Shown here one piece after another: positions 19,810 to 29,085 of a stretch of DNA of 64,000 bases. The stretch comes from Methylobacterium marchantiae (GTDB lineage Bacteria; Pseudomonadota; Alphaproteobacteria; Rhizobiales; Beijerinckiaceae), in contig NZ_BPQT01000005.1 of NCBI RefSeq assembly GCF_022179405.1, forward strand, positions 62,001 through 126,000, in the 5' to 3' direction. The notes beneath the pieces are model-generated. The model saw only the letters and a list, made by a program, of their open reading frames with translations. It did not search any database and was not told where the DNA came from. The position numbers were made by a program, and so were the translations under genes. Positions within the stretch are counted from its first letter, which is position 1, and every line of letters begins with the position of its first letter.

Positions 19810-20130
19810 CGAACCTGTTCCAGCACCTTGAATTCTCGGGCGTCTCGCGCATCCGGCCCAGGCTGATGCCACGGGGCTGGCGGACGACGCTCGTCTCGCG
19901 TGGTGCTAGCACGTTTCGCCCCGTCCGTCGCTTCCCGAGAACGGTCGAAGACAGAGGCCGGATACCGCTCGACCGACATAGAGCGCGTAACGGTGTCCCG
20001 CGAGCTACGCGTGAGCTTCTGAAGCGGTTCTTCCAGCCATCGAGTAATGCTTTCCAATAGGCAGGAAGCCTTTTAAGTAATTTTTCCCTGACGACCACGA
20101 CGGAGAAGTCAGAACGTTTCGACGCGGAGC
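19810..20130. other. 321-bp divergent intergenic region, miaB / histidine kinase
   Basis: Both flanking genes start here and run outwards, so promoters for both must lie within it. The right part is A/T-rich compared with the surroundings (TTTTAAGTAATTTTTCCC around 20072-20090), the best promoter candidate for the kinase. I see no small ORF with a Shine-Dalgarno, no RNA gene and no convincing operator. Confidence 0.5.
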
Positions 20131-22554
20131 ATGATCGACGTGACGCCGGATCGAAGCCTGGAGACTCTCGCCTCCGCCCCCGCGACATCCTTTCAACGGA
20201 TGCTCGCCGTCTGCGTCGCCAGCGCCTTTGCCGCGACGACCCTGGCGCTCCTGCCCATCGCCGCTTCACCGACCGTACCGATGCCGGGCTTCGTCCCGAG
20301 CTACCAATCGGCCCTCGTCACGGTCTATGCGGTCACGACGTTCCTGCTGTTCACGCAATACCGGCGGACGCGTTCGGTGCCGCTGCTCCTGCTCGCGGCC
20401 GGGAGCCTCTACACCACCCTCATCGTCTTCGTTCAGCTGCTCTCGTTTCCCAACCTGTTCGCGGCGGGCCGGATGCTCGGCACAGGGCCCGACACGACGA
20501 CCTGGCTATGGACGTTCTGGCATATCGGGCCGCCGCTCTTCGCCCTGCCTTATGCCCTGGCGGAGGGACGACACCGGTATCGCCAAGTGCCCCTGTCCCG
20601 CGTTGATGCGGCGGCGCGGTGGACGATGCTCGCCATCCTTCTCCTCGTCGGCCTCGTCACAATGCTGGTGCACCGCTACGTGTCCTGGTTGCCCAAGAGC
20701 GTCGAAGGTGACGATTACACGTTGCTGAGCACCACCGGGATCGGCCCTGGCGTGCTGGCCCTGACGCTGATCGCGCTCGGCACCCTGTGCTGGACCACGC
20801 GACTGAGAACGGTGCTCCAGCTCTGGCTGGCCGTCTCGCTCCTGCTTCTGGTCTTCGACAGCTTGATCACCATGGCGGGTGCGGCGCGAGGCAGCATCGG
20901 CTGGTTCGCCGGCCGGATGGAGGCTCTGGCGGCCGGGATCATCGTCCTCGGGGTCTATCTGCGCGAGGTCGACTTCCTCTACGGGCGGGCCGAGCGGACG
21001 GCCGACGAGCGTGAGCGCCAGCGCGCGGAGCTGCAACGCGCGCGGGACAACCTCGCCATCGCCCTCGAAGCCGCGGATATGGGCGATTGGTCGCTCGACC
21101 TCGCCACTGACACGTCCCGCCGCACGCTGCGCCATGACCGGATCTTCGGCCATGACAGCTTCCAGCCGCGCTGGGGATTGGCGGAATTGCGTGGCCAAGT
21201 GTTGTCCGACGACGTGGCGATCCTCGACTCCGCCATCGAATCGGCGGCGTCGCAGGGAAGCTTCGAAGCGGAGTTCCGCATCAGGCGGGCCGGAGACGGC
21301 GCGATCCGCTGGATCGCCCTGCGCGGCAAGGCCTATCTCAACGCGGCGGGGGAAGCGCAATCTCTCGCCGGCATCGTCATGGACACGACCGAGCGGCACG
21401 AGGCGCAGGAACGGGTCGTCCAGAGCCAGAAGATGGAGGCGATCGGGCAGCTCACCGGCGGTGTGGCGCACGACTTCAACAATCTCCTCACCATCATCGT
21501 CGGCAATCTCGACATGATGCTGCGCCGTTCGAGTGACCCGCAGAGGGTGGAACGGCTCGCCCAATCGGCGATGGTCGCTGCCCGCCGCGGCGCGGAGGTC
21601 ACCGAGAAGCTCCTCGCCTATTCACGACGTCAGGTCCTGCGGCCGGAAACGGTGAACCCCAACCGCCTCCTCCTGGATTTCCGCACGCTTCTCCATCGCG
21701 CGGTCGGCGAGACGGTCACGGTCGGTTTCGACCTCGACGCCTCCCTCGATCCGGTCCACCTCGATCCCGGACAGTTCGAGAGCGCGATCCTCAACCTCGC
21801 CGTCAACGCTCGCGATGCGATGCCGGCGGGAGGCACCCTCACCATCAAGACGGGCAACGCCGAGATCGGCGCCGACAGACATCGAGGCCTGCATTCCCTC
21901 GCTCCCGGTGCCTATGTCCGGATCACGGTGACGGATAGCGGCACCGGTATGGACAAGGCGACGGCGGCGCGGGCGTTCGAACCCTTCTTCACCACCAAGG
22001 ACGTCGGCAAGGGTACCGGTCTCGGCCTCAGTCAGGTCTACGGTTTCGCTCAGCAGGCCGGGGGCATCGTGCATCTGTCGAGCGAAGTCGGCCGGGGCAG
22101 TGTCATCGATATCTACCTGCCACGCTCGGCCAAGCGGGCGGTGGAGCGGCCCACCGATCAGATCATGCCGCTGCGCCGCGCGGTGGAGGGCGAAGTCGTC
22201 CTCGTCGTCGAAGACGAGCCGGCCGTGCTCGACATGGCGGTCGATAGCCTCACCGACCTCGGCTACCGAACGGTGACGGCCTGTCATGCCGCCGCCGCGC
22301 TGGACCGTCTCGAAAGCGAGGAGCGGATCGACATCCTGTTCTCGGACGTGGTCATGCCGGGCGGCATGAACGGCGTTCAACTTGCCGTGGAGGCGCGCCG
22401 ACGGCGACCGGCCCTGCGAGTCCTGCTGACGTCCGGTTATACCTGCAACGCCTTGGGAGAGCACGGCGTGCCGGCGGATCAGCCGCTCCTCAGCAAGCCT
22501 TACCTGCGCCAGGATCTGGCGGAGAAGCTGCGCCTGGTGATGGGCCGCGCCTGA
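20131..22554 (+). CDS. membrane hybrid sensor histidine kinase (MASE4-like sensor, PAS, HisKA, HATPase, REC)
   Basis: This 807-residue hybrid kinase starts with about eight hydrophobic segments (residues 22-285) resembling the MASE4 membrane sensor. A PAS-type fold follows (about 305-420, ending in [15 protein letters not shown]). The HisKA motif [11 protein letters not shown] gives His447 as phosphorylation site. ATP-binding boxes [21 protein letters not shown] and [20 protein letters not shown] come next. A receiver domain (about 690-800) has phospho-acceptor Asp739 in [11 protein letters not shown]. No separate response regulator is adjacent, so output must go through a phosphorelay elsewhere. 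It lies on the plus strand in the middle of a minus-strand housekeeping block. Signal unknown. Confidence 0.92.
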   Translation: MIDVTPDRSLETLASAPATSFQRMLAVCVASAFAATTLALLPIAASPTVPMPGFVPSYQSALVTVYAVTTFLLFTQYRRTRSVPLLLLAAGSLYTTLIVFVQLLSFPNLFAAGRMLGTGPDTTTWLWTFWHIGPPLFALPYALAEGRHRYRQVPLSRVDAAARWTMLAILLLVGLVTMLVHRYVSWLPKSVEGDDYTLLSTTGIGPGVLALTLIALGTLCWTTRLRTVLQLWLAVSLLLLVFDSLITMAGAARGSIGWFAGRMEALAAGIIVLGVYLREVDFLYGRAERTADERERQRAELQRARDNLAIALEAADMGDWSLDLATDTSRRTLRHDRIFGHDSFQPRWGLAELRGQVLSDDVAILDSAIESAASQGSFEAEFRIRRAGDGAIRWIALRGKAYLNAAGEAQSLAGIVMDTTERHEAQERVVQSQKMEAIGQLTGGVAHDFNNLLTIIVGNLDMMLRRSSDPQRVERLAQSAMVAARRGAEVTEKLLAYSRRQVLRPETVNPNRLLLDFRTLLHRAVGETVTVGFDLDASLDPVHLDPGQFESAILNLAVNARDAMPAGGTLTIKTGNAEIGADRHRGLHSLAPGAYVRITVTDSGTGMDKATAARAFEPFFTTKDVGKGTGLGLSQVYGFAQQAGGIVHLSSEVGRGSVIDIYLPRSAKRAVERPTDQIMPLRRAVEGEVVLVVEDEPAVLDMAVDSLTDLGYRTVTACHAAAALDRLESEERIDILFSDVVMPGGMNGVQLAVEARRRRPALRVLLTSGYTCNALGEHGVPADQPLLSKPYLRQDLAEKLRLVMGRA

Positions 22555-22560
22555 CGGATT

Positions 22561-23433
22561 TCAGGCGGCGATGTCCGAGGAAGGAAGGGCGTCCGTCGCG
22601 GGAGATGAATCCGGCCGCACGACCGTCTCGTCCTCCCATCGTCCCGTCACCGATCTCTGCATGGCCTTGCGCACAGATCTCTCGGCCATGGCGGTGGCGC
22701 GCTTGCGGTCGGTGCCGGCTTCGAAGGCGATGGGGTCACCCCAGACCACGTGGACGTCGATCGGTCCCTCTCTGAGGAACACGGCCAGATGCGGCGCGAG
22801 TTCCATGTCGCCGTACCAGGCGATACCCGGCCGTTCCGACCGGATCAGGGGCAGGCCGTTGCGGCGGGGATAGGTGATGGCCAGCGGCTGGAGCCGGACG
22901 CGGTCGCGCGTGCCGCCCTCGGCATCGATGGCGGCGCGGGCTGCCCCCACGAGAGAGGAGCGGAACGGCATCAGCCGCGTTCCGTCGCCGGTCGTACCCT
23001 CGGCGAAGAGGACGATGAGGTCGCCGTCGGTGAGCCGGCTCGCAACCGTGGCATTGACACTGGCGGTGGCGGCGCGGCGCGCCCGGTCGATGAACACGGT
23101 GCGCTGGAGCCGGGCCAGGGTTCCGACGACCGGCCAACCCGAAATCTCCGATTTCGCGACGAAGGAGAGCGGCCGCAGCGACCCGAGCACCAGGATATCG
23201 AGCCAGGAGATGTGGTTGGAGAGGACGAGGGCCGGCTCTCCCAGGGCGGGCGGCGTGCCGCTCTGCGTCACCCTCACCGAGAAGAGCGCCAGGAAGACCC
23301 GATGGAAATAGGTCGGCGCGTGTGCGGCGATCCGCCCACGCCCGAATCTCAGGCTGAGGAGATGCGGCACCACCAGCACGCCGAAGGCGACGACGCAGAT
23401 CAACAGACGGATGGCGGTGCCGAGACGGGTCAT
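22561..23433 (-). CDS. plsC: 1-acyl-sn-glycerol-3-phosphate acyltransferase family protein
   Basis: PlsC-type enzymes acylate lysophosphatidic acid to phosphatidic acid at the inner membrane. The 290-residue protein has an N-terminal TM helix (about residues 8-28), the catalytic HX4D motif in SNHISWLDILVL and the glycerol-phosphate binding motif LFAEGTTGDGTRL. Lysophosphatidate and related lyso-lipid acyltransferases share these motifs, so the precise acceptor is inferred. The C-terminus is hydrophilic. It lies 27 bp downstream of rimI on the same strand, and its 3' end is only 6 bp from the convergent kinase gene. Confidence 0.88.
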   Translation of the reverse strand: MTRLGTAIRLLICVVAFGVLVVPHLLSLRFGRGRIAAHAPTYFHRVFLALFSVRVTQSGTPPALGEPALVLSNHISWLDILVLGSLRPLSFVAKSEISGWPVVGTLARLQRTVFIDRARRAATASVNATVASRLTDGDLIVLFAEGTTGDGTRLMPFRSSLVGAARAAIDAEGGTRDRVRLQPLAITYPRRNGLPLIRSERPGIAWYGDMELAPHLAVFLREGPIDVHVVWGDPIAFEAGTDRKRATAMAERSVRKAMQRSVTGRWEDETVVRPDSSPATDALPSSDIAA

Positions 23434-23460
23434 CGTCGGCAGGCAATCAGGAATCGTGGA

Positions 23461-23982
23461 TCACGACAGGGTCGCCGTCATGGTGAAGGCCGTGGCGCGG
23501 CTACCGTCGGCGCGGGCGTAGTACCCCGTCCGCTCGCCGACCTGCTTGAACCCGTGCCGGGCATAGAGCTTCAGGGCTGCGGCATTGCCCTCGTCGACTT
23601 CGAGATGGACGCTGCGCACCCCGCTCACGCTGAGATGTCCGAGATGGTCGCGCACGAGCTTATGGCTCAAACCGGCTCCGCGTGCCGAGGGCGCCAGGAC
23701 GACCGTCAGGATCTCGGCCTCGTCGGCGACACGGCGCGAAAGGATGAATCCCTGGATCGCTCCCGCACGCCACAGGGCATGGGCTTCGGTCGACCGTTCA
23801 CACAGCATCCGCTCGAATTCATGCGCATCCCACGGCCGGGCGAAGGCGGTCGCGTGCAGGCGGGCGAGGGCGGACGCGGCGGACGAATCCCGCAGCAGCG
23901 ACACATAGGGCTCGCCACCCCAGGTGTCCCACCAGGTCAGCCACCAATCGAGGGCCCAGAACGGAGAAATGGGACGCATCAT
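23461..23982 (-). CDS. rimI: ribosomal-protein-alanine N-acetyltransferase-like GNAT protein
   Basis: This 173-residue GNAT acetyltransferase has the acetyl-CoA loop as LAPSARGAGLSHKLVRDHL and the usual VHLEVDEGNAAALKLYARHGFKQVGERTGYY end. RimI acetylates the N-terminal alanine of ribosomal protein S18, and its position after tsaB is the common one. The first 25 residues are unusually Trp-rich (seven W, WALDWWLTWWDTWGG), which precedes the core domain. The ATG at 23982 overlaps the tsaB stop by four bases, so it is probably coupled. Another protein substrate cannot be excluded. Confidence 0.88.
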   Translation of the reverse strand: MMRPISPFWALDWWLTWWDTWGGEPYVSLLRDSSAASALARLHATAFARPWDAHEFERMLCERSTEAHALWRAGAIQGFILSRRVADEAEILTVVLAPSARGAGLSHKLVRDHLGHLSVSGVRSVHLEVDEGNAAALKLYARHGFKQVGERTGYYARADGSRATAFTMTATLS

Positions 23983-24665
23983 CGGCGGGCCAGCCTCGCA
24001 TGATCCTGGGGAGAGGCGTCGGGTCCGCGCAGATAGAGCGGGCGCGCCAAGGCTTGTGCAGGGTCGGCGAGCAGGCCGAGGGAGGCGATCCAGGCGATCT
24101 GCGGCGGACCGGCATCGTGGATCGTCGCTGCGATGCCGCGGGCTTTCAGCAGGCTGGATAGAGCGGGCGCGCCGGAACCGACGAGGGTGATGGTGTCACG
24201 TCCGACGAGGTCGGCCGCCTCTTCGAGCCTCACGAGGCTGGGGGGCACGACGATGCCCTCGGCCATGTTCATGGCCTGGAAATAGACCGAACCGTGCCGG
24301 GCATCGATTGCGGCCGCGATCAGGCCGTCACCATTGGTGGCGAGCAACGGCGCCAGGAGGGCGGAGAGAGTGGTGACGCCGACCACCGGAACCCCGGTGG
24401 CGAGGCCCACCGCGCGGGCCGCCGACAGGCCGACGCGCAGGCCGGTATAGCTTCCGGGGCCGACGGTGACCGCGACCCGGTCGAGGCTCTCGAACCCGCC
24501 ATCCACTCGCGCCATCACGCGTTCGAGCATGGGGAGCAGCGCCTCGGCATGGCCTCGTGCCAGCGTCATGGATTCTTCGGCGAGGAGATCGTCGGAGAGA
24601 TCCGTCGCGATGCAGACGGAGCAGGCGTCGAGCGCCGTGTCGATGGCCAGAATACGCAACGTCAC
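23979..24665 (-). CDS. tsaB: tRNA threonylcarbamoyladenosine biosynthesis protein TsaB
   Basis: TsaB is the dimerisation partner of TsaD in making t6A37 on ANN-decoding tRNAs. The 228-residue protein starts with LRILAIDTALDACSVCIA (an ASKHA nucleotide-binding fold) and carries the family motif VTVGPGSYTGLRVGLSAARAV. Length matches the family and it lacks the metal-binding histidines of TsaD, as expected. The start is GTG at 24665; a TTG two codons further (24659) with GGAG five bases upstream is an equal alternative. It overlaps rimI by four bases and is separated from nfu by a terminator. Confidence 0.92.
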   Translation of the reverse strand: MTLRILAIDTALDACSVCIATDLSDDLLAEESMTLARGHAEALLPMLERVMARVDGGFESLDRVAVTVGPGSYTGLRVGLSAARAVGLATGVPVVGVTTLSALLAPLLATNGDGLIAAAIDARHGSVYFQAMNMAEGIVVPPSLVRLEEAADLVGRDTITLVGSGAPALSSLLKARGIAATIHDAGPPQIAWIASLGLLADPAQALARPLYLRGPDASPQDHARLARR

Positions 24666-24705
24666 TCCAGATCGGGATGCCCGCCGGGCTCTTGAGTTTA
24701 CGACG

Positions 24706-24735
24706 AAAAAAGCCGCCCCGTCAGCGCGGGGCGGC
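24706..24735 (-). terminator. intrinsic terminator after nfu
   Basis: Read on the minus strand, a 9-bp G+C stem (complement of 24727-24735 pairing with 24712-24720) with a 6-base loop is followed by six T residues (the A-run at 24706-24711). It is about 50 bp after the nfu stop, so nfu ends here and tsaB-rimI-plsC should have their own promoter. Confidence 0.92.
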
Positions 24736-24782
24736 CTCGGAAGCGACGAAGGATGCGAGGTGTTGCGCGCTTGCGACTGACC

Positions 24783-25349
24783 TCAGACCGCCTGGACCTC
24801 GCGCACTTCGGGGAGGAAGTGCTTGAAGAGGTTCTGCACGCCGTGCCGGAGGGTGGCCGTGGAGGAGGGGCAACCGGAACAGGCGCCCTTCATCTCCAGG
24901 TAGACCACGCCTTCCTTGTAACCGCGGAAGGTGATGTCGCCGCCATCGCTCGCCACAGCCGGGCGCACGCGGGTCTCGAGCAGATCCTTGATGGTGACCA
25001 CGGTGTCGTGGTCGGCCTCGTCATAGAACTCTTCCGCATCGTCGCCGCCGGCCACGACGCCCTCGGCGAGGACGGGCGCGCCGGACTGGAAATGCTCCAT
25101 GATCGCACCGAGGATCGCGGGCTTCACCTGCGGCCAGCCGTGCTCGTTCTCGATCTTGGTCACCGAGATGAAGTCGTGGCCGAAGTAGACGCCGGCGACG
25201 CCGGGCACGTCGAACAGACGCTGGGCGAGGGGCGAGCGGGCGGCGGCGTCCGCATCGCGGGCCTCGAAGGTCGATTCGGGCAGGACGACGCGGCCCGGCA
25301 GGAACTTGAGGGTGGCGGGATTGGGTGTGGCTTCTGTCTGGATGAACAT
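24783..25349 (-). CDS. NifU-family iron-sulfur scaffold/carrier (Nfu type)
   Basis: This 188-residue protein has an N-terminal Nfu domain (MFIQTEATPNPATLKFLPGR, the classic start) and a C-terminal NifU-like domain with the cluster-binding CXXC in MKGACSGCPSS. Nfu proteins carry 4Fe-4S clusters to apo-targets; ETF-ubiquinone oxidoreductase and MiaB in this window are the kind of protein that needs them. I placed the start at the ATG at 25349; an open extension to 25457 adds an Arg-rich non-family tail. It is divergent from rplS and ends at a strong terminator. Confidence 0.94.
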   Translation of the reverse strand: MFIQTEATPNPATLKFLPGRVVLPESTFEARDADAAARSPLAQRLFDVPGVAGVYFGHDFISVTKIENEHGWPQVKPAILGAIMEHFQSGAPVLAEGVVAGGDDAEEFYDEADHDTVVTIKDLLETRVRPAVASDGGDITFRGYKEGVVYLEMKGACSGCPSSTATLRHGVQNLFKHFLPEVREVQAV

Positions 25350-25627
25350 GGCTCTGACGTATCCTCGTCCGCTGCGCCGGTTCAAGGCCGGCCGGGAAGG
25401 GCGCAGGGAACGGCCCGCGCCTCCCTTCCATGTGGACCGTGCGCGGGATTTTCTCAACCGCCGCGCCTATGACGGCTTACCGGCCTGAGTGCTTTCGAAG
25501 GCCGAGGATGTCGACAAGCGCCGGCGCTTCCTGTATGGCCCGCGGCAACTCAAAACAGGATGCCGAAATCCTGACGCACGCCGTCCCCTCCTGGGACCGG
25601 TGGGCGCGCACCGGCAGGAATTTGACC

Positions 25628-26083
25628 ATGAACATCATCCAGCAGCTCGAGCAGGAGCAGATCGCTGCGCTCGGCAAGACGATTCCCGACTTCCAGCCCG
25701 GCGACACGGTGACCGTGAACGTGAAGGTGAAGGAAGGCGAGCGTACCCGCGTGCAGGCCTATGAAGGCGTGTGCATCGCGCGCTCCGGTGGCGGCCTCAA
25801 CGAGAGCTTCACCGTCCGCAAGATTTCCTACGGCGAAGGCGTCGAGCGCGTCTTCCCGGTCTATTCGCCGATGATCGATTCGATCGCCGTCGTGCGGCGC
25901 GGCAAGGTCCGTCGCGCCAAGCTGTACTACCTGCGCGATCGTCGCGGTAAGTCGGCCCGTATCGTCGAGCGCGCCGACCGCCCGGCCGAGAAGGCTGCCA
26001 AGGCCGATGCCTCGAAGGCGAACAAGGACGCCCGCAAGGCCGAGAAGGCCGCCAAGTCCGCTGCGAAGACTTCAGCCGAGTAG
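25628..26083 (+). CDS. rplS: 50S ribosomal protein L19 with Lys/Ala-rich tail
   Basis: L19 lies at the 30S-50S interface. Residues 1-115 are canonical: [57 protein letters not shown] and [15 protein letters not shown]. The last 35 or so residues are an Ala/Lys/Asp low-complexity tail ([20 protein letters not shown]), making 151 residues against roughly 115 in E. coli. No rpsP-rimM-trmD genes precede it here; nfu is divergent, so rplS has its own promoter in the 278 bp gap. A strong terminator follows. The ATG is inferred from family length; the frame is open from 25430. Confidence 0.96.
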   Translation: MNIIQQLEQEQIAALGKTIPDFQPGDTVTVNVKVKEGERTRVQAYEGVCIARSGGGLNESFTVRKISYGEGVERVFPVYSPMIDSIAVVRRGKVRRAKLYYLRDRRGKSARIVERADRPAEKAAKADASKANKDARKAEKAAKSAAKTSAE

Positions 26084-26113
26084 GATTTCGGCACAACACT
26101 TCCAGAGTTGCGA

Positions 26114-26139
26114 AAGGCCGGGCATTGCCCGGCCTTTTT
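26114..26139 (+). terminator. intrinsic terminator of rplS
   Basis: AAGGCCGGGC at 26114-26123 pairs perfectly with GCCCGGCCTT at 26127-26136 across a three-base loop, followed by a T-run to 26139. It begins 31 bp after the rplS stop. Confidence 0.95.
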
Positions 26140-26211
26140 CGTTGGGGGATGGACGCCACGCTGGCATCCATCCGGGCTGCGCCCGTCCCGATCAATCCTA
26201 GGCAGACGCGC

Positions 26212-26466
26212 TCACGAGGACGGATTGGCCGGCACCAGAATCATCTCCATCCGCCCGCCACGGGGGAAGGGGATCATCTTCATCTCCTGCTTCGGCGCGG
26301 GTCGCAGAATCTGTGACGGCTCGTAGCGTCGGTCGATCCCATACGTGGCGTCGATATCCTGATGACGCTGTTGAACCCCACGCTTTCCGGGTGCCTGAGC
26401 AAGGGCTGTGGACGAGGCGGTCGCAAGAATGAGCACGGCAGCAATTGCACAATTTTTAAACAGCAT
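26212..26466 (-). CDS. small secreted hypothetical protein
   Basis: This 84-residue protein has a clear signal peptide (MLFKNCAIAAVLILATASSTALAQA, cleavage after about residue 24). A short basic, Pro-rich mature part follows, with YGIDRRYEPSQILRPAP and a repeated M-x-M-I-(P/L) element (MKMIPFPRGGRMEMILVPAN). I recognise no domain. The ATG has AAGGAAG about five bases upstream, which supports real translation. It converges with rplS and is monocistronic. The mature protein is probably periplasmic; function unknown. Confidence 0.7.
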   Translation of the reverse strand: MLFKNCAIAAVLILATASSTALAQAPGKRGVQQRHQDIDATYGIDRRYEPSQILRPAPKQEMKMIPFPRGGRMEMILVPANPSS

Positions 26467-26744
26467 GATCTTCCTTAGCGCTTGTTTCAGCTACGTAAGG
26501 ATAGACGGCCGCCGCAACGTGCCTATTCCAGCATCTTTCTGCCTACTTCATAGACAGCGTGCGACCGCGCACGCGGCGGCGAGCCGTAGGGCCGGAGACG
26601 GCAGACCGTACGTTCTCGGAGAAACTCGACTGCTGTGCCGGAGCTTTGGAGAGCCAATGCGAAGCCCCGACGACAGATCTCACTACAATCCGGAACAAGG
26701 ATGAAAGGACAGGATCGGACGGAGCCCGCTCGTCCCGCCACCTG

Positions 26745-27935
26745 TCACCCCCGGCGCAACGCCTCCAGCACCTTCGCGCCGGGCCGTCCCGTCTGCGGCA
26801 TGCCGAGGCTGCGTTCGACTTCCTTGATCGCGTCGCGGGTCTTGGAGCCGACCTTGCCGTCCGGCTCGCCGACGTCGTAACCGCGGGCGGTCAGGCGGGT
26901 CTGGAGATCGCGGCGCTCAGCACGCGACAGCGGCGGGTCATCGGTCGGCCATTCCGCCTGGATACCGGCGCGGCCGCGCAGGCGGTCCGAGAGCACGGCG
27001 ATGGCGAGCCCGTAGGATTCGGCGGCGTTGTAGGAATAGAGCGCGTCGAAGTTCCTGGTCACGAGGAAAGCCGGACCGTTGATACCGGCGGGAAGCAGGA
27101 TTCCGGCGGGTCCCTCGCCGGAGAGCGGACGCCCGTCGATCCGGGTCACCCCCATGGAGGCCCAATGCGCCACGGCGTGCTTGTTCTTGCGACCGGCGGC
27201 GCCGGCATTGAAGCCTTTGGGAACGCGGACTTCGTAGCCCCAGGGCTGACCGTTCGCCCACTTGGCCACGCGCAGGAAATTGGCGGTGGAGGCGACGGCG
27301 TCAGGCACCGAATCGACGAGGTCGCGGCGACCGTCGCCGTCACCGTCGACGGCGAGGCGCTGGTAGGTGGTGGGCATGAACTGGGTCTGGCCGAAGGCGC
27401 CGGCCCAGGACCCCATCAGGCGCGAGGGATCGATGTCGCCGCGCTCGATGATCTTGAGGGTCGCCATCAGCTCGCCCTTGAAGAAGGCGGCGCGGCGATG
27501 GTTCGAGCAGATCAGGGTCGCGAAGGACTGGACCAGCGGCATCTTGCCGAGGTTCTTGCCGAAATTCGATTCGACACCCCAGACGGCAGCGATCGTGTAG
27601 CGGTCGACGCCATAGCGCGCCTCGGCATTGGCGAGCGCCTGCGCGTGCTGCTTCATCGCCGCCTTGCCGTCGTCGACGCGCTCCTCGTCCACCAGGGCCG
27701 CCATGTAATCCCAGATCGGCGTCTTGAACTCGGGCTGGGCCTGGGACAGCTCGATGACCTTGTCGTCGAAGACGATGCCGTTGGTGGCGGCGCGGAAGGT
27801 CTGCGCCGACACGCCCTGCGCCGCCGCCTCGGCCTGGAGCGAGGCGAGGCAGGAGCGGAAATCGGCCTGGGCCGGCCCGGCCGCCGCAGCGCCCGCGAGA
27901 CAGAGAAGGGCGGTCAGCTTCGCGCGCGACGTCAT
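26745..27935 (-). CDS. MltB-type lytic murein transglycosylase with peptidoglycan-binding domain
   Basis: This 396-residue periplasmic enzyme cleaves the MurNAc-GlcNAc bond to 1,6-anhydromuropeptides. The signal peptide is residues 1-24 (ending GPAQA). The family-3 lytic-transglycosylase domain (about 25-320) contains the catalytic glutamate in AAVWGVESNFGKNLGKMP, then MGSWAGAFGQTQFMPTTYQ and DGDGRRDLVDSVPDAVASTANFL. A peptidoglycan-binding domain closes the protein (about 330-390, TRLTARGYDVGEPDGKVGSKT). No lipobox is seen, so it is soluble in the periplasm rather than lipid-anchored. It follows leuD by 80 bp on the same strand. Confidence 0.94.
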   Translation of the reverse strand: MTSRAKLTALLCLAGAAAAGPAQADFRSCLASLQAEAAAQGVSAQTFRAATNGIVFDDKVIELSQAQPEFKTPIWDYMAALVDEERVDDGKAAMKQHAQALANAEARYGVDRYTIAAVWGVESNFGKNLGKMPLVQSFATLICSNHRRAAFFKGELMATLKIIERGDIDPSRLMGSWAGAFGQTQFMPTTYQRLAVDGDGDGRRDLVDSVPDAVASTANFLRVAKWANGQPWGYEVRVPKGFNAGAAGRKNKHAVAHWASMGVTRIDGRPLSGEGPAGILLPAGINGPAFLVTRNFDALYSYNAAESYGLAIAVLSDRLRGRAGIQAEWPTDDPPLSRAERRDLQTRLTARGYDVGEPDGKVGSKTRDAIKEVERSLGMPQTGRPGAKVLEALRRG

Positions 27936-28015
27936 GGGCGGTCTCCCGGGCGGTTTCAGCGATTCCCAACCTTTAAGGCGCGCCCATGGTAAACGAACCG
28001 TGATGATGCCGGTGC

Positions 28016-28618
28016 TCAGGCAAATCCGCGCGCGGCCAGCTTCTCTTCGTAAGCGTCGATCTTCGACGCCCGCATGAGGGTCAGGCCGATCTCGTCGAGG
28101 CCGTTGAGCAGGCTTTCCTTGCGGCCCGCATCGACGTCGAAATGCAGGGTGCCTCCGTCCGGGCCCTTGATGGTCTGGCTTTCCAGATCGATCGTCAGGG
28201 TCGCGTTGGATCCGCGCTCGGCATCCTCGAACAGCTTCTCCAAATCCTCCGGCGAGACGACGATGGCGAGGATGCCGTTCTTGGCGCAGTTGTTGAAGAA
28301 GATGTCGGCGAAGCTCGTTGAAATCACGCAGCGGATGCCGAAATCGGTGAGGGCCCAGGGTGCATGTTCGCGCGACGAACCGCAGCCGAAATTATCGCCG
28401 GCCACCAGTACCTTGGCGTTGCGATAGGCGGGCTTGTTGAGGATGAAATCCGGGTTTTCCGAGCCGTCGTCGTTGTAGCGCATCTCGGAGAACAGGCCCT
28501 TGCCGAGGCCGGTGCGCTTGATCGTCTTGAGATATTGTTTCGGGATGATCCGATCGGTGTCGACATTGGTGATGCGCATCGGCGCGGCAACGCCGGTGAG
28601 GGTGGTGAACTTGTCCAT
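28016..28618 (-). CDS. leuD: 3-isopropylmalate dehydratase small subunit
   Basis: LeuD is the swivelling small subunit that, with LeuC, isomerises 2- to 3-isopropylmalate in leucine synthesis. The 200-residue protein starts [30 protein letters not shown] (family start) and has [21 protein letters not shown], the substrate-serine loop. leuC is not in the window, although in other species the two are often adjacent. It is upstream of the lytic transglycosylase on the minus strand, and its own upstream region holds a long palindromic repeat. Confidence 0.96.
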   Translation of the reverse strand: MDKFTTLTGVAAPMRITNVDTDRIIPKQYLKTIKRTGLGKGLFSEMRYNDDGSENPDFILNKPAYRNAKVLVAGDNFGCGSSREHAPWALTDFGIRCVISTSFADIFFNNCAKNGILAIVVSPEDLEKLFEDAERGSNATLTIDLESQTIKGPDGGTLHFDVDAGRKESLLNGLDEIGLTLMRASKIDAYEEKLAARGFA

Positions 28619-28648
28619 GATGCTTCGCCGTTCGTCCTAGCGCTGAAT

Positions 28649-28760
28649 CTCATTCTGAGGTGCCGAAGCGAAGCGGCGGCCTCGCAGGGGTCCTCCAGTT
28701 CGCTCCGTGAGGTCTGGAGGGCTCCTTCGAGGCCCGCGGACACGGGCACCTCGGAATGAG
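28649..28760. repeat. 112-bp intergenic palindromic element, copy 1 (long form)
   Basis: The ends, CTCATTCTGAGGTGCC (28649-28664) and GGCACCTCGGAATGAG (28745-28760), are complementary with one mismatch. Two more nested arms lie inside (GGCCTCG/CGAGGCC and CCTCCAG/CTGGAGG), so most of the element folds into one long hairpin. A related shorter copy is at 43710-43766. It lies between leuD and the 55-residue ORF and has no coding signal. The type resembles the intergenic palindromes scattered through Rhizobiales genomes; copy number in this genome cannot be known from the window. Confidence 0.8.
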
Positions 28761-28902
28761 GTTCGGGGATGGGCAGACCTGGTCTCGTCGGTCCTCGATT
28801 GTCGACACGATATCTACCATCGCCGACGATTGGCGGTAACCCTGTCTCGCCGCAGTCGTCGAAGCCCCGTATGGTGGTCTCGACGAACTCCGGGACGACG
28901 CG

Positions 28903-29070
28903 ATGACCGACACGACCAATCAGTTCAAGAAGGCGCCCAAGCGCAAAAAGGAAAAGGCCCGGAGCGTTTCCGTGTCACCGGAAATGCGCCAGGCCTATGC
29001 CGACTTGATCAAGCAGCGCGAAGAACGCGAGGAATACGCCCAGCATCTGCCCGCCGAGGGCAAGCGCTGA
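28903..29070 (+). CDS. 55-residue basic hypothetical protein
   Basis: The ORF encodes a highly charged peptide beginning MTDTTNQFKKAPKRKKEKAR, then SVSVSPEMRQAYADLIKQRE and a Glu/Arg-rich helix-prone end. The first 20 residues are Lys/Arg-rich and probably bind nucleic acid or are disordered; the rest could form one helix. Codon third positions are G/C-rich like neighbouring genes. The Shine-Dalgarno is weak (GGGACGAC). It converges on ccr with 15 bp between the stops. Family unknown to me. Confidence 0.6.
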   Translation: MTDTTNQFKKAPKRKKEKARSVSVSPEMRQAYADLIKQREEREEYAQHLPAEGKR

Positions 29071-29085
29071 GGCGCATCGATCGAT

